DNA from: Paludibacterium denitrificans
GTDB taxonomy: Bacteria > Pseudomonadota > Gammaproteobacteria > Burkholderiales > Chromobacteriaceae
Assembly (NCBI RefSeq): GCF_009707705.1
Contig: NZ_WLYX01000001.1
Coordinates: 2,046,001 to 2,110,000 of the forward strand
Direction of reading: 5' to 3'
Length of the DNA: 64,000 bases
Below, in pieces: positions 1 to 9,787 of this stretch; position 1 is the first letter of the stretch; each line of letters opens with the position of its first letter. The notes below the pieces were generated by a model that was not told where the DNA came from, ran no database searches, and saw only the letters and a list, made by a program, of their open reading frames with translations. The position numbers and the translations under genes were made by a program.

Positions 1-135
1 GGCGCCACCATGTCGTCCAACTACAACAGCCGCCCGCTGTTGGCCGAAGTACTGGTGGACGGAGCGCAGGATCGTCTGATCCGCCGCCGTCAGACCATTG
101 GCGAGCTGCTGTCGCTGGAGGATGTGGCCGCCTGA
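1..135 (+). CDS. lysA: Diaminopimelate decarboxylase, C-terminal end (partial)
   Basis: Only the last 44 codons are in the window; the frame is open from base 1 to TGA at 133-135. The segment carries SSNYNSRP followed by AEVLVDG and an Arg-rich LIRRRQT stretch, which is the usual C-terminus of LysA, the PLP enzyme that decarboxylates meso-diaminopimelate to lysine. The Tyr/Asn-rich motif lies at the dimer active site in known family members. A copy of the GTTGGCCGAA repeat lies in frame at 39-48, encoding Leu-Ala-Glu. The rest of the gene lies upstream of the window. Confidence 0.85.
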   Translation, partial: GATMSSNYNSRPLLAEVLVDGAQDRLIRRRQTIGELLSLEDVAA

Positions 136-159
136 GCGTTGCCGGGGCCGTGCACACAA

Positions 160-189
160 AAAAGCCGGGAACATTTCCCGGCTTTTTTT
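160..189. terminator. Bidirectional intrinsic terminator
   Basis: A perfect stem AAGCCGGGAA / TTCCCGGCTT with a 4-nt loop is flanked by an A-run on the left and seven T on the right. It lies between the convergent lysA and BON genes and can end transcription from both. Confidence 0.85.
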
Positions 190-232
190 GCGTTTTGTGG
201 CTCCGTATCAGGTGGAGCCATGGCCGCGTGGA

Positions 233-547
233 TTATTTCATCATCATGTTGTTGGTGATGTTGACCACGCCCGGCACGTCCTGTGCAATGGTACCGGCCT
301 TGACCATTTGCTGGTCGTCGGTCATGGTGCCTTCGATCGTGATATCGGCTTTCTTGGCGGTGACTTTCAGGTTCAGCGCCTTCAGTTCCGGATCATTGTC
401 CAGCGCCTGTTTTACTTGGGCGGCCAAGGCTTCACCGGTGGCTGTCGCCGCAGCGGCAGCTTGTTCGGCGTGGGCTACGGTAGCCATGAACGAGCCGGAC
501 AGTGCCAGCGTGGCCAGCAGAATGGAACGGACAGCCATGCGTTTCAT
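233..547 (-). CDS. BON-domain periplasmic protein
   Basis: This is an intact 104-residue protein. Residues 1-27 form a Sec signal peptide (MKRM start, hydrophobic LLATLAL core, cleavage likely after AHA). The rest matches a single BON domain: predicted helix QVKQALDNDPEL, then strand LKVTAKKADITIEGTM with the conserved central Gly, then the V-N-I tail. BON domains are found in periplasmic stress proteins such as OsmY and are thought to bind membranes or sugars. A good ribosome binding site (AAGGAGATATC) precedes ATG 547. The protein has one BON copy where OsmY has two, so the symbol osmY is not applied. Confidence 0.8.
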   Translation of the reverse strand: MKRMAVRSILLATLALSGSFMATVAHAEQAAAAATATGEALAAQVKQALDNDPELKALNLKVTAKKADITIEGTMTDDQQMVKAGTIAQDVPGVVNITNNMMMK

Positions 548-800
548 CGATATCTCCTTAAGTCATTCAAGCAGCGTTTTATTCTGGCGATAGCCAGTGA
601 TTGGGTAACTTTGAGCGACATGGTAACGGGCTTTCGTTGCAGATTTGTTGCTGCCCAATGAAACGTCAGCTTTCCGCGTGCTACCACAGAAAAGTGGAGA
701 CGAACGCGGCGAGGGCGGCCGATCGCAGTAGAATATCCGCCTTGATCATTGTCGATGCCGTCGCCCCGGGCGGCGGATAGCATGCCCAGAGGCTAAACCC

Positions 801-2039
801 ATGCTGAAACGATTGTTGTGGCTGTTGCCGGTGAGCTGGCTGGCCGCCTGTTCCACGACGCCGCTGCATTCCACCGGCGGTGCCTACCCTACCGATTTCT
901 CTCGCTTGCCCGGCTGGCAAAGCAGCGTCATGGGCGATACCTTGCAGGGCTTGCAACAGAGCTGTCGTGCCACCGGCAAACGGCCGCAATGGGCGGCTGT
1001 CTGTCAGGAAGCGGCGCGGCTGCCAAACGATGACGCCAATAGTATCCGGCAGTTTTTTGAAACACGTTTCAATGCCGGCAAGTGCGTGATGGCGCCGGGG
1101 ATAGCGGCCTGATTACCGGCTATTACGAACCGCTGCTCAGCGGCAGCCGGGTGCGTAGCGAGCGCACGCCGTATCCGCTGTATGGGGTACCGGCCGATCT
1201 GGTGACGGTGGATTTCCCGGCAGCGGCGCGCGGCAAGGCGCTTCTGGTGGCGCGCCGGGTTTCGGCCAACCGTCTGGCGCTGGTCATGGGGGCTGACAGC
1301 GCGGGGCCGGGGCAGGTGGAAATCCATCCGGCGGATTTTGTCGTGGATAACCGCACCAGCTTACCAAGGGCCGCTTGGTTGGCAACCGACTGCTGCCGTA
1401 TTACCGGCGCGACGAGATTGAACAGGGCAAAGGGGTGGATACGGCGCCGGTTCTCGCCCTGGGTGGAAGACCCGGTCGAGCTGTTTTTCCTGCAGGTGCA
1501 AGGCTCCGGTCGCATTCAGCTGGAAGATGGCAGCTTTCTGCATGTGGGCTATGCCGACCAGAATGGTTACGGTTACCAGTCCATCGGCAAATGGCTAGTG
1601 GAGCAGGGCGAGCTGACACTGGCCAATGCCTCGATGCAGGGCATTCAGGACTGGATCAAGGCCCATCCGCAGCGCCAGCAGGAGTTGTTCAACGTCAATC
1701 CGAGCTATGTGTTCTTCAAGCCGCTGCGTGGCGATGACAGCGGGCCGATCGGTTCGCTCGGGGTACCGCTGACCGGTGGTTACAGTATTGCTGTCGATCC
1801 GAAATACATTCCGCTGGGAACGCCGGTGTATCTGGTTACCACCGGCCGTTGTCACAGCAGCCGCTGGCGCGGGTGGTGCATGCGCAAGATACCGGCGGGG
1901 CGATTCGTGGCGCGGTGCGTGCCGATTTCTTCTGGGGCTATGGGACCGAAGCGGGCATGTACGCCGGGCGCATGAAACAGTCTGGCAGTTTATGGATGTT
2001 GCTGCCCAAGGGGATGACACCGTGCCTTCCGCCAGTTGA
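801..2039 (+). CDS. mltA: Membrane-bound lytic murein transglycosylase A (frame lesions)
   Basis: A lipoprotein signal (MLKRLLWLL..., lipobox LAAC near residue 16) is followed in pieces by MltA motifs: DSGLITGYYEPLL, VEDPVELFFLQVQGSGRI, YADQNG and DTGGAIRG...DFFWGYG (3D domain). MltA cleaves the glycan backbone of peptidoglycan to 1,6-anhydromuropeptides from the outer membrane. The reading frame is broken near 1077 (CCTGG read as CCGG), 1355, 1456 (CCTGG read as CCCTGG), 1850 and 2008. Each break is repaired by one base, and the repaired protein has normal length (about 413 residues). The stop chosen at 2037-2039 follows the repaired frame ending DDTVPSAS. The sequence as given would yield only a truncated protein. 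Confidence 0.85.
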
Positions 2040-2060
2040 GCACGAGGTTGTGCCACAACG

Positions 2061-2102
2061 AAAACAGGGCCGCTCACGCGCATGACGTGAGCGGCCCTGT
2101 TG
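2061..2102. terminator. Hairpin terminator between convergent mltA and BI-1 genes
   Basis: The stem AACAGGGCCGCTCACG / CGTGAGCGGCCCTGTT is 16 bp and nearly perfect. It is followed at 2111-2120 by a GTTGGCCGAA repeat. It can serve both converging genes, although the T-run is short. Confidence 0.75.
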
Positions 2103-2124
2103 CTGTCAGGGTTGGCCGAAAGGC

Positions 2125-2828
2125 TTAGCGGCGTTGCAGCTGCATCAGGATGCGAACCACGTACCAGAACAGCAGCGCTACCGAGGCAAACAGATGCAGG
2201 GCCGCACCGGCGGGGCGATCGGCCGGGTAGTCACGGATGATGCGCGAGGTATCGAACAGGATCATGCCGCTTACCAGCAACAGCATCGCACCGGAAAACA
2301 CAATGCCCGTGGTGAAGCCGAACAGCACGCTGCACACGATCACCCCCAGCGCCACCAGGCTGCCGATGGCTAGAATCGGGGCGAGGAAAGAGAAATCGCT
2401 CTTGGTGCTGAAGGCGGTATACGTCAGGCCACCGGTCAGCATCAGTGTCAGCAGGCCAGCGGTAGGGACGATGGTCGGGTCAACCATATAGGCCAGCGTC
2501 AGCAGCGGGGCAAAGATCAGCGCCTCCGCCAGCACATACAGCCCCAGACCGATGGCCCGGGTGCTGTTGCTGGCGGCATTTTCCGACAGGTGTGTGGCCA
2601 GTTTGGCCACCAGCATGAAAGCGCCCAGTACCAGCAGCCAGCTGTAAGACGTTTTGGACAGCGCCTTGATCATGACCACGCCAAGGCCCGAGGAAACAAA
2701 GGCGGCGCAGAGCACGGTAAACAGACCCAAGGCCCCGGCCAGATACAGATAGGTGCGGCGGATGAAGGTGGCGCGATCAACGACCGGCGCCGCCTGTACG
2801 CTTAAACGAAGGAAGGTTCAAACGGCAT
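2125..2828 (-). CDS. Bax inhibitor-1 / YccA family membrane protein
   Basis: The family is recognised by about seven hydrophobic helices and the C-terminal run from IILFDTSRIIRDYP to a short basic tail. Bacterial BI-1 proteins sit in the inner membrane; YccA of E. coli interacts with FtsH, and others leak calcium. A long frame is open from 2730, but the N-terminus extends to ATG 2828, which has an AAGGAG site 10 bases upstream. Between them a stop codon arises from a GYTGGC-type lesion at 2800-2806 (GCTTAAAC for GCTGGCG); when repaired the N-terminus reads MPFEPSFASVQAAP and joins in frame. Length then is about 234 residues, normal for the family. Confidence 0.8.
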
Positions 2829-3034
2829 CGTGTGTTCTCCTTGGAAAGGGATCAAGTCCCGTTGCGGCTGACGCTACTCCTGTCTTGCGCCGCTGGCAAT
2901 CAGGCGCGGGGCGGATGACTGGAGTGGCAGCCCAATGGCCGCGAGTCGCGCCCCTGCCATAAGTTGGCCAAAGCCCCCCAGCGTGTCGCCATGAACAGAG
3001 CATGGCCACTGGGGCGCTGATCGGGCTGGCGTGG

Positions 3035-4158
3035 TTAGCGCATCTTGTGACCACAATGGCCGCAGAATACGTCGTCCGCCTCAGCTGGTGCATGGCAGGC
3101 CGGGCAAACCGGCGCAGCCACTTCCGCCGCCGCTTCGGCCGGTGCGCAAGCTGTGGCTGGCGCGCTGCGTTGGGCCACGCGTTCTTCCATGCGCTGGCGT
3201 GCTTCGTCCATCTTGCGTCGAGCCTGCTCCACGCGCTGTTTCACCAGCGCATCGCTGGCTTCCAGATTCAGCCCTTCAATGGCGGACAGATAGATCTGGC
3301 AAAAGCCCTGTAAACCGATCAGCCCCGGCAGGATAAATGCCACGGCCAGCAACAGTGAGGTGCCGATCATCCCGGCCAGCAGATAGCCGTTACCCTCGCC
3401 CATGCCGTTCGCCATCATCAGCAGCGACGTCATCATGCCGCCGCCCATGCCGCCCATACCTCCGGTGTGGCCAAGGCCGAGAATGCCCGAGCGGCCATGC
3501 CACCCGTCATGCTCAGGCCGAAGAGCAATACGCCACTGATGATGAAGCTGGTGACGCCAATGATCAGCATCAGCACGATTTCCTGCAGCATCACCGCCAG
3601 CAGGCGTTGCCGTACCACTGCCAGCAGGTTGCTGACCACTTGCAGCACGCTGGCGCCATGCCAGACGGCGGAGGCGGCCAGCGGGAAAAACACATAGGCC
3701 AGCGCGAAGAAGGTCAGGCCCAGCAGCAGGGTGGTCAGCGGCATGATGAAGGTAAACAGCAGTGGCCCTACGCCGGGAATCTTGCAGATCAGGAACAGGA
3801 TGGCAACGGCCAGCAGCAAAAGCAGCAGTCCCACGGCCGCCACCAGCGCCACGCCCAGCAGGCGATGGCTACTTAACAGCGAGGCCATGACGGCTTCCAG
3901 TGGCGGGCGTGAAACGCCATTACGGCTGGCATCCATCAACATGATCCCCACCGCATTGCTGCCGTAAAACAGGGTGGCCAGCGCCAGCAGTCCGCCCAGC
4001 CCGATGGCAAAGCTGCTGTGCATCATGGCGAACAGGCCAAAGATCAGGGTACTGCCGATCAGGGTGCTGGCGTACAGCAAGACGGCACGCCAGTTGCCGA
4101 CCGCTTCGGTGGCGTTCAACAGTGAACCGGTGGATTTAAGCTGCTCGGACATTCTCAT
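3035..4158 (-). CDS. Multi-pass membrane protein with C-terminal zinc ribbon
   Basis: The function is unknown. The first 240 residues contain about six hydrophobic segments (residues 25-75 and 95-220). A Gly/Met-rich linker follows, then two more hydrophobic segments, a charged helix rich in Arg/Glu, an Ala/Pro stretch, and a C-terminal CPAC...CGHCGHKMR zinc ribbon (two CxxC pairs). As given, the gene is split into two overlapping frames (4158-3433 and 3457-3035). One missing T in CCTGG near 3461 rejoins them through LATPGGMGGMGGGMM, so it is annotated as one gene of about 373 residues. It is followed upstream by another zinc-ribbon membrane gene and an OmpA-like lipoprotein on the same strand, probably one operon. 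Confidence 0.6.
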
Positions 4159-4184
4159 GGAGGACTCCTGTGGTCTTGGGCGGA

Positions 4185-5288
4185 TTATTCCAGGCCCATC
4201 TGGCGTTTGAGTTCTTCTTTCTGGCGACGGATGTCATCACGCAACTTGCCGTTGCCATGGCTTTGACGGGCCGGGGCGTGTGCGTTGTCGGCGGTTTCGG
4301 TTAAGCATTGGTGGTTCTGGCGCGGGCGCCGCCGCCGTTTTGTGCGCTTGCGAGGGGATGGATTATCCGGGGCAACGTCCTGCGACGGCATCGGCGGTTC
4401 CGGATTGGCTGGCACGCGCTTGGCGACTGGCGCCGACGCTACCGCTGGTGCACTGGCTACCGGCGTGGGCAGCGAGGATTTGTCGATAATGTGGGTACCC
4501 GGTGCCATTTCCATCGGTTGTCCTGCCGGGGACGATGCCGTGCTCTTGCTATTAGCTGGCTTACTTGGGCTGAGGACGCCACTTAACAGCAGGCCGCCCG
4601 CAATGGCGAGCACGGCCAGCAGCACACTACCCCAGAGCAGTAGCGGACGCCGCCGTTTCGGCGCTGGGGTTTCGGCCAACTTGGCGCTGTCCGGGATGTA
4701 CGATGCCAAACGTTCGGTCTCGGCCGTGGGGACGGAGAGTTTAAGCTCCGGCTCTGCCGCGGGTGCGGGAGGCGCAAGCTCTGCCGGAGTCATGGCCTCG
4801 ACGGGCGACGTGGCGGCGTCAGTTTGCTGTGTTGGGAGCGGTTCTTTGAGCTCCGATAGCGGCGGCGTCGGGCTTGTTATTGGCTCGACAACAACATCAA
4901 TCGTCGTTTCCGCTGGCGTTGGCTCGGGTGCGGTGATGACGGCGGCGGCGATAGCCGACGCGCTCTCCGGCTGGGCCGTGGTTTGTTGCTGTGGCTCGGC
5001 AGCCTCAGGTTCCGCTATGACGGGGGTTACGTCCAGCGGGTCGTGATGGGCTGGTGCCGCGCTGGCGACTTCGGGTTCGGCCAACGCTGGGGCAATGTCG
5101 GCCGGTGTGTTGGGCCGCAGGTCATGACCACATTTTTTGCAAAAATGGCTATCGGCTTTGTTGGCGGTGCCGCAATCCGGGCAAGGTGTGGTGGCGACGG
5201 CTGGGCTGGCGGAGAGGGCGGTGCCGCAGCTACGGCAAAAATGCGCATCCTCCCGGTTTTGAGTATGACAGGCTGGGCAAGTGGCCAT
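4185..5288 (-). CDS. Double zinc-ribbon protein with single membrane helix
   Basis: The N-terminus has two consecutive zinc ribbons: CPAC...CRSCG (residues 4-24) and CPDC...CKKCG (about 36-56). A long Pro/Ala/Glu-rich, probably disordered stretch (60-220) follows, then RRRP and one transmembrane helix (LLLWGSVLLAVLAIAGG), and a second Pro/Ala-rich tail ending in a charged helix QKEELKRQMGLE. Start ATG 5288 is chosen because the ribbon begins there; an upstream extension of the same frame only shadows the neighbouring gene. Near 4301 a TTAAGC lesion and an upstream compensating shift probably scramble about 30 residues. Function is unknown; the layout resembles membrane-tethered zinc-ribbon proteins that act as sensors or scaffolds. 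Confidence 0.6.
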   Translation of the reverse strand: MATCPACHTQNREDAHFCRSCGTALSASPAVATTPCPDCGTANKADSHFCKKCGHDLRPNTPADIAPALAEPEVASAAPAHHDPLDVTPVIAEPEAAEPQQQTTAQPESASAIAAAVITAPEPTPAETTIDVVVEPITSPTPPLSELKEPLPTQQTDAATSPVEAMTPAELAPPAPAAEPELKLSVPTAETERLASYIPDSAKLAETPAPKRRRPLLLWGSVLLAVLAIAGGLLLSGVLSPSKPANSKSTASSPAGQPMEMAPGTHIIDKSSLPTPVASAPAVASAPVAKRVPANPEPPMPSQDVAPDNPSPRKRTKRRRRPRQNHQCLTETADNAHAPARQSHGNGKLRDDIRRQKEELKRQMGLE

Positions 5289-5349
5289 AATAAGGTCCTT
5301 GTGAGCATGGGCCGGGCAGGTGGTGGCTGCCCGGGCGTGCTGGCAGGGG

Positions 5350-5880
5350 TTAGTTGTTGAACAGTTTCTTGCTGAACTCGACCACGCTGTTGACCAGATC
5401 GCCCAGCGGATCGCCGATATTTTCTTTGCGCTCGCCCAGAATGATGATTTCCGTGCGGCGGTTTTGTTGCCGCCCGCTGGCGGTGGCGTTGCTGGCAATC
5501 GGGCGGTTCATGCCGTAGCCGACCGCCTTGATGCGGTTTTTCGCCACACCACGATTCACCAGTTCTTTCATCACCGACAGGGCGCGCAGCTCCGACAAGT
5601 CCTGATTCAGTTCTGCGCTGCCGGTGTTGTCGGTATGGCCTTCAATCACCACGTTACGGTGGGTTTTGGTCTGCAGAATGTTGGCCACCTTGTCCAGAAA
5701 CGCCGCGCCACCCGGCTTCAGATCGGCCTTGCCCGGATCAAACAGGATTTTTTCGCTGGAGCGGATTTCCACCCCGCGCCGGGTTTGTGTGACGGTGATG
5801 TCTTTTTGTTGTGGCTGCACCGCGCAGGCGCTTAACAGCGTGGCGGTCAAAAGTAGCGGGATCAGGCGCGACCGGGTCAT
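5350..5880 (-). CDS. OmpA-family peptidoglycan-binding lipoprotein
   Basis: This intact 176-residue protein has a lipoprotein signal with lipobox LLSAC (Cys 19). An OmpA C-terminal domain follows: ILFDPGKADLKPGG, VVIEGHTDNTGS, NQDLSELRA and a terminal NRRTEIIIL segment containing the Asp/Arg pair that grips the diaminopimelate residue of peptidoglycan. It is probably an outer-membrane lipoprotein tethered to the wall, similar in type to Pal or YiaD. It is the first gene of the apparent run with the two zinc-ribbon membrane proteins downstream (61-bp gap). Confidence 0.8.
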   Translation of the reverse strand: MTRSRLIPLLLTATLLSACAVQPQQKDITVTQTRRGVEIRSSEKILFDPGKADLKPGGAAFLDKVANILQTKTHRNVVIEGHTDNTGSAELNQDLSELRALSVMKELVNRGVAKNRIKAVGYGMNRPIASNATASGRQQNRRTEIIILGERKENIGDPLGDLVNSVVEFSKKLFNN

Positions 5881-6122
5881 GTCAGGGCTCCATTTCGCGT
5901 ACGGGTTATGACGGTGGGGCAGTACATTATCATGAAACAGTGACAGTAATGGTGACGCCTGCTGCGGATGGCGGAGTTGATCTAGCCTAAATGTTGTGAA
6001 AAAACCGCCACCTGTGTGCCCGGGCTGCGGAAAGACGGTGCCATGACCACGCGTTGACGTGCTTGTCCGGCCTGCGCCTTGCGCCGATAATCGCTTAGCC
6101 GTTTGATTGTCTCTGTTGCATC

Positions 6123-6796
6123 ATGACCGTACACACTTTGTCGCATTACTCCCCGCCGCCGGATCGGGGGTTAAGCGTGATCTATGCCGATGACTGCCTG
6201 GTGGTGCTGGATAAGCCGTCCGGGCTGTTGTCGGTGCCGGGGCGCGGGGAAGATCGTGCCGATTGTCTGGCCAGCCGCGCCCAGGGCACGTTTTGCCGAT
6301 GCGCTGATCGTGCACCGGCTGGATATGTCCACGTCCGGCCTGATCGTCATGGGGCGTGGGCCGCAGTGGCAGCGCGCACTGAGCGTGGCGTTTCAGGACC
6401 GGCAGGTGCACAAGCGTTATCAGGCCGTGGTAGCGGGGCTGCTGTCACCGGAAAGCGGCGTGGTGGACTTGCCCTTGCTGACCGACTGGCCGAACCGGCC
6501 GCGGCAAAAAGTGGATCATGAACTGGGCAAGCGCGCGCAAACCCGTTATCGCCTGCTGGCGCATGACGTGGCCGCGGCTACCAGCCGGGTGGAGCTGGAG
6601 CCGATCACTGGCCGCACGCATCAGTTGCGTGTGCACATGCAGCAGTTGGGCCATCCGATTCTGGGTGATGATCTGTATGCCGACGAGGTGGCCTGTTTAG
6701 CAGGCGCCGCGGCTGTTGCTACATGCCTGCCTGTTGGAGCTGGCACATCCACGCAGTGGTGAGCGGCTGGTGTTGCAAAGCCCGGTACCGTTTTAA
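6123..6796 (+). CDS. rluA: RluA-type pseudouridine synthase (frame lesions)
   Basis: Motifs in order are VVLDKPSGLLSVPG, the catalytic HRLDMSTSG (Asp is the nucleophile), KRYQAVV, and the substrate motif ITGRTHQLRVHM followed by GHPILGDDLYA. At about 224 residues without an S4 domain it matches RluA, which modifies U746 of 23S rRNA and U32 of some tRNAs. The frame breaks near 6283 (CCAGG read as CCAGGG), and the C-terminus is hit by a lesion at 6697-6702 (TTTAGC for TTGGC). After both repairs the frame runs to TAA 6794-6796, ending LVLQSPVPF. Confidence 0.8.
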
Positions 6797-6806
6797 CGGC
6801 GGAGAG

Positions 6807-6833
6807 GGTTGGCCGAAAGGTTTTCGGCCAACC
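6807..6833. terminator. Inverted pair of GTTGGCCGAA repeats
   Basis: Two repeat copies (6808-6817 and 6823-6832) face each other and form a 12-bp perfect stem with a short loop, lying between the convergent rluA and queF genes. In Neisseria, inverted uptake sequences are known to double as terminators; the same role is inferred here. Confidence 0.65.
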
Positions 6834-6846
6834 TTATATGGCTATG

Positions 6847-7686
6847 CTATTGGCGGGCGGTGCGCAGATTCGGGCCTGCCACGGCACCACAATTAGTGCG
6901 GAACGGATTGATGTCCAACCCGCCACGCCGGGTATAGCGGGCGTATACGGTGAGCTGCTGCGGCTGACACTGACGCAGCACATCGGCAAAGATACGCTCC
7001 ACGCACTGCTCGTGAAATTCGTTGTGCTGGCGGAAGCCGATCAGGTAACGCAGCAGGCTTTCGCGCTCGATGCGTGGCCCGCGATAACTGATTTGCACGC
7101 TGCCCCAGTCCGGCTGGCCGGTGACCAGGCAGTTGGACTTGAGCAGATGGCTGCACAGCGTTTCGCTGACCAGTTCCGCCGGATCGGCACGCAGCACCTC
7201 CGGGCAGGGCGCGTAGTGCGCCACTTCAATATCCAGTTCGTCCAGACTCTCGCCAGCCAGTTCGGCCATTTGCAGGCTGGCAAATTGCGCGGGTAGCAAC
7301 AGGCTGACGCTCACCGGCACGCCGGCGGCCTGACTCAGGTCCGCTGTCAGCCGTTGCTGTAACACCTCAACGCTCTCCAGCCGCGTCTGGTTGAAGCTGT
7401 TCAGATACAGCTTGAACGATTTGGATTCGATCAGGTTCGGGCTTTCGGCCGGAATGCGAAATTCGGCAATCGCCACCTGTGGCTTGCCGCGCGCGTTGAG
7501 CCACGACAACTCATAGCCGGTCCAGATATCCACGCCACTGAATGGCAGCGTTGCCTCGTCCAAGCCGATTTCCTGACGCTTGAGCTGGCGGGCAATCGGA
7601 AACAGCAGCGAGGGATCGTAGGTGTCCCGGTAGCTGACGGTCTTGCCCAGCGGCGAGTGTTCTGGCGTCGTGGCAGCAGGTGTCAT
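6847..7686 (-). CDS. queF: NADPH-dependent 7-cyano-7-deazaguanine reductase
   Basis: QueF reduces preQ0 to preQ1, a late step in queuosine synthesis for tRNA wobble bases. The protein is intact and of the long, E. coli-like two-domain type (about 280 residues). Visible motifs are the NADPH-binding [13 protein letters not shown], the catalytic Cys in [16 protein letters not shown], the catalytic Asp in that segment, and [10 protein letters not shown]...[16 protein letters not shown]. Two close ATG codons exist; 7686 is preferred because GGAG is 6 bases upstream, whereas ATG 7692 abuts the GGAG. A GTTGGCCGAA repeat lies just upstream (7710-7719). Confidence 0.9.
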   Translation of the reverse strand: MTPAATTPEHSPLGKTVSYRDTYDPSLLFPIARQLKRQEIGLDEATLPFSGVDIWTGYELSWLNARGKPQVAIAEFRIPAESPNLIESKSFKLYLNSFNQTRLESVEVLQQRLTADLSQAAGVPVSVSLLLPAQFASLQMAELAGESLDELDIEVAHYAPCPEVLRADPAELVSETLCSHLLKSNCLVTGQPDWGSVQISYRGPRIERESLLRYLIGFRQHNEFHEQCVERIFADVLRQCQPQQLTVYARYTRRGGLDINPFRTNCGAVAGPNLRTARQ

Positions 7687-7731
7687 GTTCATCTCCGACA
7701 GGTTGCAAGGTTGGCCGAAAACCGGGCGCAC

Positions 7732-9269
7732 TCAGTTTTCACGCCGCATGAAATCGCGTGGGCGGAATCCCGTGCCAAACAGCGTGGCAAAATAGGTCAG
7801 GGCGCTTACCACGATCAGCAAGGTCAGCCAGCTCGCGCGTTGCCAAGCGTGTCCGTGCCAGTTCACCGGCAGCAGCCATTGCAGCACCAGCAGCGTGGCC
7901 ACCATGGCAAGGATGGCCAGTACCATCTTGCCCAGAAACCCCGTCCAGCCCGGCTTGGGTTGATAGATGCCGTGCTTGAGCAATGTGGTCAGCAGCAACC
8001 CGGCATTCAGGCACGAGCCCAGACCAATCGACAACGACAACCCGGCGTGCTTGAGCGGAAAGATGAACGCCGGGTTCATCAACTGCGTGGCCACCAGCGT
8101 GATCACGGCAATGCGCACCGGGGTCTTGATGTTCTGGCGCGCGTAAAACCCCGGCGCCAGCACCTTCACCAGAATCAGCCCCAACAGGCCGATGGCATAG
8201 GCCACCAGCGCCTGCTGCGTCATGGCGACATCGTGCATGCCAAATTTTCCATACATGAACAGCGTATACAGCAGCGGCCCGGACAGCACCCCCAGCCCCA
8301 CCGTCGCTAAACACGGCCAGCAGCAGCGACAGCCGGATACCCCAGTCCAGCAGCGCACTGAACTGTTCGCCCGAATCATTGGCCGCGTGTTTGGACAGCG
8401 ATGGCAGCAAAATCGTACCCAGCGCCACGCCCAGCACCCCGGTGGGAAACTCCATCAGCCGGTCGGCGTAGTACATCCACGACACGCTGCCTTGCGGCAG
8501 AAACGACGCAAAGGTGGAATTGATCAACAGCGAAATCTGGGCAATGGAAACGCCGAAAATCGCCTACCCCATCTGCCGGATCACCCGCCACACCTCGCTA
8601 TCGCCCCAGACCAGGGCGCGGCCGCGGTAGCATGTTGATCTTCTTCAGATACGGCAACTGCCAGACCAGCTGAATCAGCCCGCCCACAAACACCGCCCAG
8701 TGCCAGCACCATCACCGGCGGGTGAAAGTAGTGCACCAGAAACAGCGAGAACAGAATGAACGACAGGTTAAGAAACGTCGGCGTGAAGGCCGGGATCGAA
8801 AACTGGTTCCAGCTGTTGAGCAGGCTTAGGCGAGCGACGACAGCGAAATGAAAAAGATATAAGGAAAGGTAATGCGCAACAAATCGATGGTAAGCGCCGC
8901 CTTGGCCGGGTCACGGTAAAAGCCCGGCGCGGAAATCCACAAGATCAACGGCGCCGCCAGCATGCCCAAGGCCGTTACCAGCAGCAACACGGCACCGAGC
9001 GCACCGGAAACCTTGGCAACAAAGTCGCGGGTTTCTTCCTCGCTGCGTTTGTGTTTGTATTCGCCCAGAATCGGCACAAACGCTTGCGAGAACGCCCCTT
9101 CGGCAAAAATCCGTCGCAGCATGTTGGGCAGTTTGAACGCCACAAAAAATGCATCCGTGGCAAGGCCCGCGCCAAATACACGGGCGACGATGGCATCCCG
9201 GGCAAAACCCAGAATGCGAGAAATCAGGGTCATGCTGCTGACCGCAGCCAGCGCCTTGAGCAGGTTCAT
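7732..9269 (-). CDS. murJ: Lipid II flippase MurJ (five frame lesions)
   Basis: The N-terminus [25 protein letters not shown], with the conserved SRxLG and Asp, and [15 protein letters not shown] are diagnostic of MurJ (MVF family), the inner-membrane flippase that exports lipid II for peptidoglycan synthesis. About 14 membrane helices are expected over 512 residues. Frame or stop lesions lie near 8308 (TTTAGC), 8566 (TAGG), 8621 (CCTGG read as CCCTGG), 8698 (extra G in CTGGCGG) and 8828 (CTTAGG). Repair of each restores known segments such as [16 protein letters not shown] and [17 protein letters not shown]. As MurJ is usually essential, these are almost certainly sequence errors. It is divergent from rpsT, as in many betaproteobacteria. 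Confidence 0.9.
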
Positions 9270-9332
9270 GTATACTTTTCAAGCTAAGAGCGGGTTAGGC
9301 AAGCGCGCTAGTTTACGCTGGCCGCTTTGTTG

Positions 9333-9361
9333 TTGCAAAACCCCCCTTTAGAGATTAGAAT
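9333..9361 (+). promoter_or_regulatory. Candidate sigma-70 promoter of rpsT
   Basis: A -35-like TTGCAA (9333-9338) and a -10-like TAGAAT (9356-9361) are separated by 17 bases, 38 bases before the rpsT start. The spacing is ideal and the -10 matches 5 of 6 consensus positions. Confidence 0.5.
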
Positions 9362-9398
9362 CGCGGGTTTCAGATTCCGCTCATCAGGAGAAAGATTC

Positions 9399-9662
9399 AT
9401 GGCTAACAGCGCACAAGCTCGCAAGCGTGCACGCCAGGCCCTTAAGCAGCGCGCGCACAACGCCAGTCTGCGTACTGCGTTCCGTACTGCAGTAAAGAAA
9501 GTGCTCAAGGCAATTGAAGGTGGCAACAAAGCTGCTGCTAAGGAAGTGTTCCGTGCTTCTGTTAAAGTTATTGACCGCATCGCGGACAAGGGCGTGTTCC
9601 ACAAAAACAAGGCCGCTCGTCATAAGAGCCGTCTGTCTGCCCAGATCAAGGCTCTTGCCTGA
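9399..9662 (+). CDS. rpsT: 30S ribosomal protein S20
   Basis: This intact 87-residue, very basic protein begins [13 protein letters not shown] and contains [15 protein letters not shown] and the C-terminal [13 protein letters not shown], all typical of S20, which binds the bottom of 16S rRNA in the small subunit. AGGAGAAAG lies at the right distance before ATG 9399. Codon choice differs from most neighbours in favouring GCT/GTT codons, as expected for a highly expressed gene. It is monocistronic with its own terminator. Confidence 0.97.
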   Translation: MANSAQARKRARQALKQRAHNASLRTAFRTAVKKVLKAIEGGNKAAAKEVFRASVKVIDRIADKGVFHKNKAARHKSRLSAQIKALA

Positions 9663-9685
9663 TCTAGCATCGCGCGATTAGTCGC

Positions 9686-9716
9686 AAAGGCTCCGCCAGT
9701 GGCGGGGCCTTTTGTT
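9686..9716 (+). terminator. Intrinsic terminator of rpsT
   Basis: The stem AAGGCTCCGCC / GGCGGGGCCTT (with G-U pairs) and a 3-nt loop is followed by TTTTGTTTTT, 25 bases after the rpsT stop codon. Confidence 0.85.
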
Positions 9717-9787
9717 TTTCTGGCGCTGGTGTGGGTTTCGGGCGATCAGCACTACCGCCCGTGGTGGTTGCTGTGTGAAGTTGCAGG

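Noticed and set aside
801..2039. mltA, murJ, mfd and others as true pseudogenes
   Set aside because: The same two lesion motifs also break essential genes (aspS, rpsF, rpsR, rplI, holB); all cannot be dead, so sequence error is far more likely.
4185..5498. Longer zinc-ribbon protein starting at 5498
   Set aside because: The first 70 codons are an out-of-frame copy of the OmpA-like gene; the zinc ribbon begins at ATG 5288.
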